From: Ignavibacteriales bacterium CG12_big_fil_rev_8_21_14_0_65_30_8
Lineage (GTDB): Bacteria > Bacteroidota > Ignavibacteria > Ignavibacteriales > Ignavibacteriaceae
DNA length: 8,911 nt
Reading direction: 5' to 3'
Assembly (NCBI GenBank): GCA_002783525.1
Contig: PFGS01000222.1
Coordinates: 1-8,911, forward strand
Positions 6,311-8,911 of the stretch are shown here, in pieces (within the stretch, counting starts at the first letter, position 1; each line of letters starts with the position of its first letter). Made by a program: the position numbers and the translations under genes. The notes under the pieces are model-generated. The model saw only the letters and a program-made list of their open reading frames with translations, did no database searches and was not told the origin of the DNA.

Positions 6311-8452
6311 ATGAACAAAGCAGAACTTATAAGAGCTATTTCAAAAAGAGCAGGTATTCCAGATACCAATGCAAAATTATTTTTTGAAGTACTCTTAAAA
6401 AGACTTTCAGAAACATTGCAGCCTGGACAGGCAGCTGATATTTCCGGTATTGGTTTTTTACAATTAAGAAAGGGTAAACTGCAAACAAGTGATAAAACAG
6501 AAGATGATCCTGTAATAAAAGAAGATCTAAATCTTATTGTATTTTATGAAAATGCTGATGAGCCAAATACAAATAATATAATTTTCAACATTCCGGAAAT
6601 TGAATCGCATCCAAAAGATTCCATTGAACAGACCTTTAGTTTAAGTATAGGCAAACCCGTAATCCCTCTTAAAGGAGTTAATGAAAATGATTACAAAACT
6701 CCTGTCACAGGAAAAGAATTAAAAAATCTTGTAAGCAGCAGAGTTGAAATTCTTTTAAGCGAGATTAACATTATACGTGATTATGCAAAAGGTAGTGAAG
6801 TTCTTTTAATAACACCGACCAAATACTCAAGGGATCAATTTGAAATAAAATGGGATGATCTTGTTGATGATAAAGTTGATGAAGCTGAAGAAAAAAATAT
6901 AAATGATAAAAAATCAGTTGAAAAAATAGAGTGGGAATTTGGATCAGAATTGAGTAAAGAAATTGATGAAGAATCATTATTGGATATAAATAAAGATGAA
7001 CCTTCCCTAATTTCTCCTAAATCTCCAATAACAGAAGATGAAAAAAAAGATATATCTTGGAATTTTGGAATTACACAAGAAGAAATATTACCTACTGAAG
7101 AAATAAAAGAAAAAGTTGATGAAGACAAAGACGAAATTGAAAAAGATAAAACTAAAGAAGTTGTTGACAAAAAAGATACTGATACTGTAAAAGATAAAAC
7201 ACAGGAAGTTGTTGATAAAAAAGAAACTGATACTGTTAAAGATAAAACTCAAGAAGTTGTCGATGAAAAAGAACCAGATATACCACAAGAAAAAGATGTA
7301 ACTGATGAAAAGCCTGAGTATCAGAAAATTGATACTCTTTATGAACGGCTAAAATCACAAAAGAAAATTCAGACTGATGAATTTGACTTTACTTGGAGCT
7401 TTGGTGAAACTTTAGAAATTGATAAAATAAAAGAAGATACCAAAGAAGTAACTAAACCAAGAAAACAGTTCCCTGAAAAACCGATAATCAAAGGAAAAAA
7501 AGAAATTCCTAAGTCTAAAATTACCAAGGATAGAACTGATAAGACAATTGAAAAGAAAACCGAACCTAAAAAAGATATTAGTAAGGAAGAGATCTCCAAG
7601 GAAGATAAAGTCTCTTTTTCTACTTTAAGACCTACGGTCACTCGTCCAACAATAACCAAAGAAGAAATTAAAAAAGACAAAACAACTGACAGATTTGTTA
7701 CTAAACCTAGGACAAGCACTTATCAGCATACAGGTACTTATTCTAAAAAAGGTACTGCTATTCCATTTTTTATTGGAATATTTGTGATTATAACGGTAGG
7801 TGTTTTACTTATTCATTTTTTAACTGATATAGATCTGGACTTTTTTAATTTATCAAAAAAAGATACACATGTAACTACAAATAAACTTTTTGCCGGGACC
7901 AATATAATTGAAAGGAATTATGATGTTCCCGTTTCTTTTAGTTCTGATAAAAACGTAGTTAACATTGTTCCGGTACCTGTGAAGAAGAAATCTGTAGTAA
8001 AAACACCACCCAAAAAAACTAATATAAAAAATACACCTAAAAAAGATGAGCCGAAAACTTTAGATCTTAAAAGGATCAAAGGTCTTAAAGAAACAATGAA
8101 TGATGTTGTAAAAGCAACAAAGAATAAGGAACTAAATATTCCTGCTAAAGTAGAAAAGAAAGATCCTGCAGAAACTTCTGATCTATTTACATTTGAAAAT
8201 TTACCGGATCCGATTGACACAACAAAATTAAATCCAAATATTTTTTCTGATCAAGGCACATACTCAGTTCAGGTTTCATCGTGGCAGCAATTATCAACAG
8301 CTGAAAGTGAAGTTGCAAAATTTAAAAATAAGGGATATGATGCTTATGTTGCAGAAGCTTTAATTCCCGGTAAAGGAATTTGGTACAGAGTAAGAGTTCG
8401 TAATTTTAAATCAGTTAGAGAAGCAGAGGATTTTTTACAGTTATATCAATAA
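6311..8452 (+). CDS. HU-like domain / transmembrane / SPOR domain protein
   Basis: This 713-residue bitopic protein joins three parts. Residues 1-60 read like HU/IHF ('MNKAELIRAISKRAG', then 'ISGIGFLQLRKGK' at 44-56), which also fixes the start despite the lack of a nearby ribosome site. The conserved RNP arm tip of HU is not present. Residues 185-480 are a highly charged, probably disordered linker with a 16-residue repeat (279-323) and a W-x-F-G motif three times (208-211, 250-253, 362-365). One transmembrane helix lies at 483-504, preceded by positive residues, giving a cytoplasmic N terminus. A Lys/Pro-rich periplasmic stretch leads to a SPOR domain (650-713, 'YSVQVSSW' to 'YRVRVRNFKSVREAEDFL'). 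SPOR domains bind glycan-stripped peptidoglycan at division septa. The protein could therefore link nucleoid and septal wall. Related HU-SPOR proteins are known in Bacteroidota by comparative genomics; to my knowledge their function is not established. Confidence 0.88.
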   Translation: MNKAELIRAISKRAGIPDTNAKLFFEVLLKRLSETLQPGQAADISGIGFLQLRKGKLQTSDKTEDDPVIKEDLNLIVFYENADEPNTNNIIFNIPEIESHPKDSIEQTFSLSIGKPVIPLKGVNENDYKTPVTGKELKNLVSSRVEILLSEINIIRDYAKGSEVLLITPTKYSRDQFEIKWDDLVDDKVDEAEEKNINDKKSVEKIEWEFGSELSKEIDEESLLDINKDEPSLISPKSPITEDEKKDISWNFGITQEEILPTEEIKEKVDEDKDEIEKDKTKEVVDKKDTDTVKDKTQEVVDKKETDTVKDKTQEVVDEKEPDIPQEKDVTDEKPEYQKIDTLYERLKSQKKIQTDEFDFTWSFGETLEIDKIKEDTKEVTKPRKQFPEKPIIKGKKEIPKSKITKDRTDKTIEKKTEPKKDISKEEISKEDKVSFSTLRPTVTRPTITKEEIKKDKTTDRFVTKPRTSTYQHTGTYSKKGTAIPFFIGIFVIITVGVLLIHFLTDIDLDFFNLSKKDTHVTTNKLFAGTNIIERNYDVPVSFSSDKNVVNIVPVPVKKKSVVKTPPKKTNIKNTPKKDEPKTLDLKRIKGLKETMNDVVKATKNKELNIPAKVEKKDPAETSDLFTFENLPDPIDTTKLNPNIFSDQGTYSVQVSSWQQLSTAESEVAKFKNKGYDAYVAEALIPGKGIWYRVRVRNFKSVREAEDFLQLYQ
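7145..7279 (+). repeat. 48-bp in-frame tandem repeat in the HU-SPOR linker
   Basis: There are two full copies and one partial copy of a 48-bp unit: 7145-7192, 7193-7240 and 7241-7279. They encode a 16-residue unit of the form DKTxEVVDKKxTDTVK, with the third copy drifting to 'DEKEPD'. The copies differ at several synonymous sites, so they are not a fresh duplication. They lengthen the acidic/basic cytoplasmic linker of the protein. Confidence 0.9.
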
Positions 8453-8473
8453 ATATATAAGGTTTAGAGAAGC

Positions 8474-8911
8474 ATGAATTTATTCTCAATATTTTTGAAA
8501 GGCGGCATAATAATGTGGCCTATTTTATTATGTTCAATTTTGGCTGTTACAATTATAGTTGACAGATTTTTGGCTTTACGAAAAGCCAAGATAAATGCAC
8601 CGGCATTTATGGTTAGGATTAGAGGTTTTATTAAAAAAGATGATATCGATGGTGCATTAAACTTTTGCAGACAAGAGAAATCATCAGTTTCACATATAAT
8701 AAAAATTGGACTTCAAAAATTTTCAATGGGACACCAAAGAGTAAAAGAAGCTATTGAAAATGCCGGAAGACAAGAATTGATAAAACTGGAAAAAGGATTA
8801 ACTGTTTTAGCTTCTATTTCGGGTATTGCTCCTCTTTTAGGATTTCTTGGAACTGTAACAGGTATGATCTCAGCTTTTATGACAATTGAAAACCTTGCCG
8901 GCGCTGCAAAT
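8474..8911 (+). CDS. MotA/TolQ/ExbB proton channel family protein (5' part, runs off the window)
   Basis: The reading frame stays open to the window edge (146 codons, no stop). The family is usually a little over 200 residues, so roughly the last third is missing. A first transmembrane helix lies at about 12-36 ('IMWPILLCSILAVTIIVDRF'), typical of TolQ/ExbB. A cytoplasmic region follows (about 37-105, including 'DDIDGALNFCRQ'). The second helix carries the signature 'GIAPLLGFLGTVTGMISAF' (117-135), with the APLLG-LGTV core of the family. In complex with an ExbD/TolR partner, such proteins form a proton-driven inner-membrane motor powering TonB or TolA. The gene starts 21 bp after the HU-SPOR stop and so is probably in the same operon; AAGG (8459-8462) is a possible ribosome site. 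An ExbD/TolR gene is expected just beyond the window. ExbB and TolQ cannot be separated from this fragment. Confidence 0.92.
   Translation, partial: MNLFSIFLKGGIIMWPILLCSILAVTIIVDRFLALRKAKINAPAFMVRIRGFIKKDDIDGALNFCRQEKSSVSHIIKIGLQKFSMGHQRVKEAIENAGRQELIKLEKGLTVLASISGIAPLLGFLGTVTGMISAFMTIENLAGAAN

Noticed and set aside
6166..6369. 67-codon minus-strand frame spanning the barrel-HU junction
   Set aside because: It overlaps the conserved C terminus of the barrel and the conserved HU start, both strongly supported on the + strand.
7145..7279. Repeats as a CRISPR-like array
   Set aside because: The units are contiguous, in frame and coding, with no spacers.
6771..7288. Minus-strand open frames opposite the HU-SPOR linker, giving F/L/S-rich proteins
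   Set aside because: They mirror the K/E/D-rich codons of the + strand gene, are low in complexity, overlap each other in different frames and have no recognisable domain.
7369..8220. Two further minus-strand frames (7369-7719 and 7918-8220) opposite the same gene
   Set aside because: These are reverse-complement shadows of charged, low-complexity coding sequence, whereas the + strand carries a clear TM helix and SPOR domain.

Overview
The window looks like chromosomal DNA from a low-GC, Gram-negative member of the Bacteroidota/Ignavibacteriota group. The clues are very AT-rich coding sequence, lysine/asparagine/isoleucine-rich proteins, export signals ending in '-AQ-', an outer-membrane beta-barrel with a TonB-receptor-like tail, and an HU-like plus SPOR membrane protein of a type I associate with Bacteroidota. 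Several genes have recognisable Shine-Dalgarno sites (one is a perfect AAGGAGG), which fits the Ignavibacteria side better than classical Bacteroidia. The taxonomic call is inference, with no ribosomal marker in the window. All genes are on the + strand, and no mobile element, CRISPR array or phage gene is visible.

Left part (1-1529): the 3' end of a tRNA, probably tRNA-Leu, lies 31 bp upstream of a small exported TPR protein (59-823). That gene ends in a clear intrinsic terminator (841-867). Next comes a carboxymuconolactone decarboxylase/AhpD-like fold protein (879-1529) that lacks the CxxC redox motif. A 138-bp AT-rich gap with three small inverted repeats separates it from the right part.

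Right part (1668 to the window end): a probable operon for a cell-envelope apparatus. It encodes a 989-residue exported TPR solenoid with CpoB/BamD-style repeats (1668-4637) and a translationally coupled, plug-less TonB-receptor-like barrel (4634-6226). After these come a 713-residue protein with an N-terminal HU-like domain, a long charged linker, one transmembrane helix and a C-terminal SPOR domain (6311-8452), and then the start of a MotA/TolQ/ExbB proton-channel gene (8474 to the edge).

Together the right-hand genes suggest a trans-envelope machine. It would have a proton-driven inner-membrane motor, a periplasmic TPR scaffold, an outer-membrane barrel, and a bitopic protein that could touch both the nucleoid and septal peptidoglycan. 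The domain calls rest on the sequence; the idea of one joint machine is inference from gene order. The most unusual observations are the HU-TM-SPOR layout with a degenerate HU arm, a short aromatic motif (W-x-F-G) repeated three times in its cytoplasmic linker, and the loss of the plug in the neighbouring barrel.
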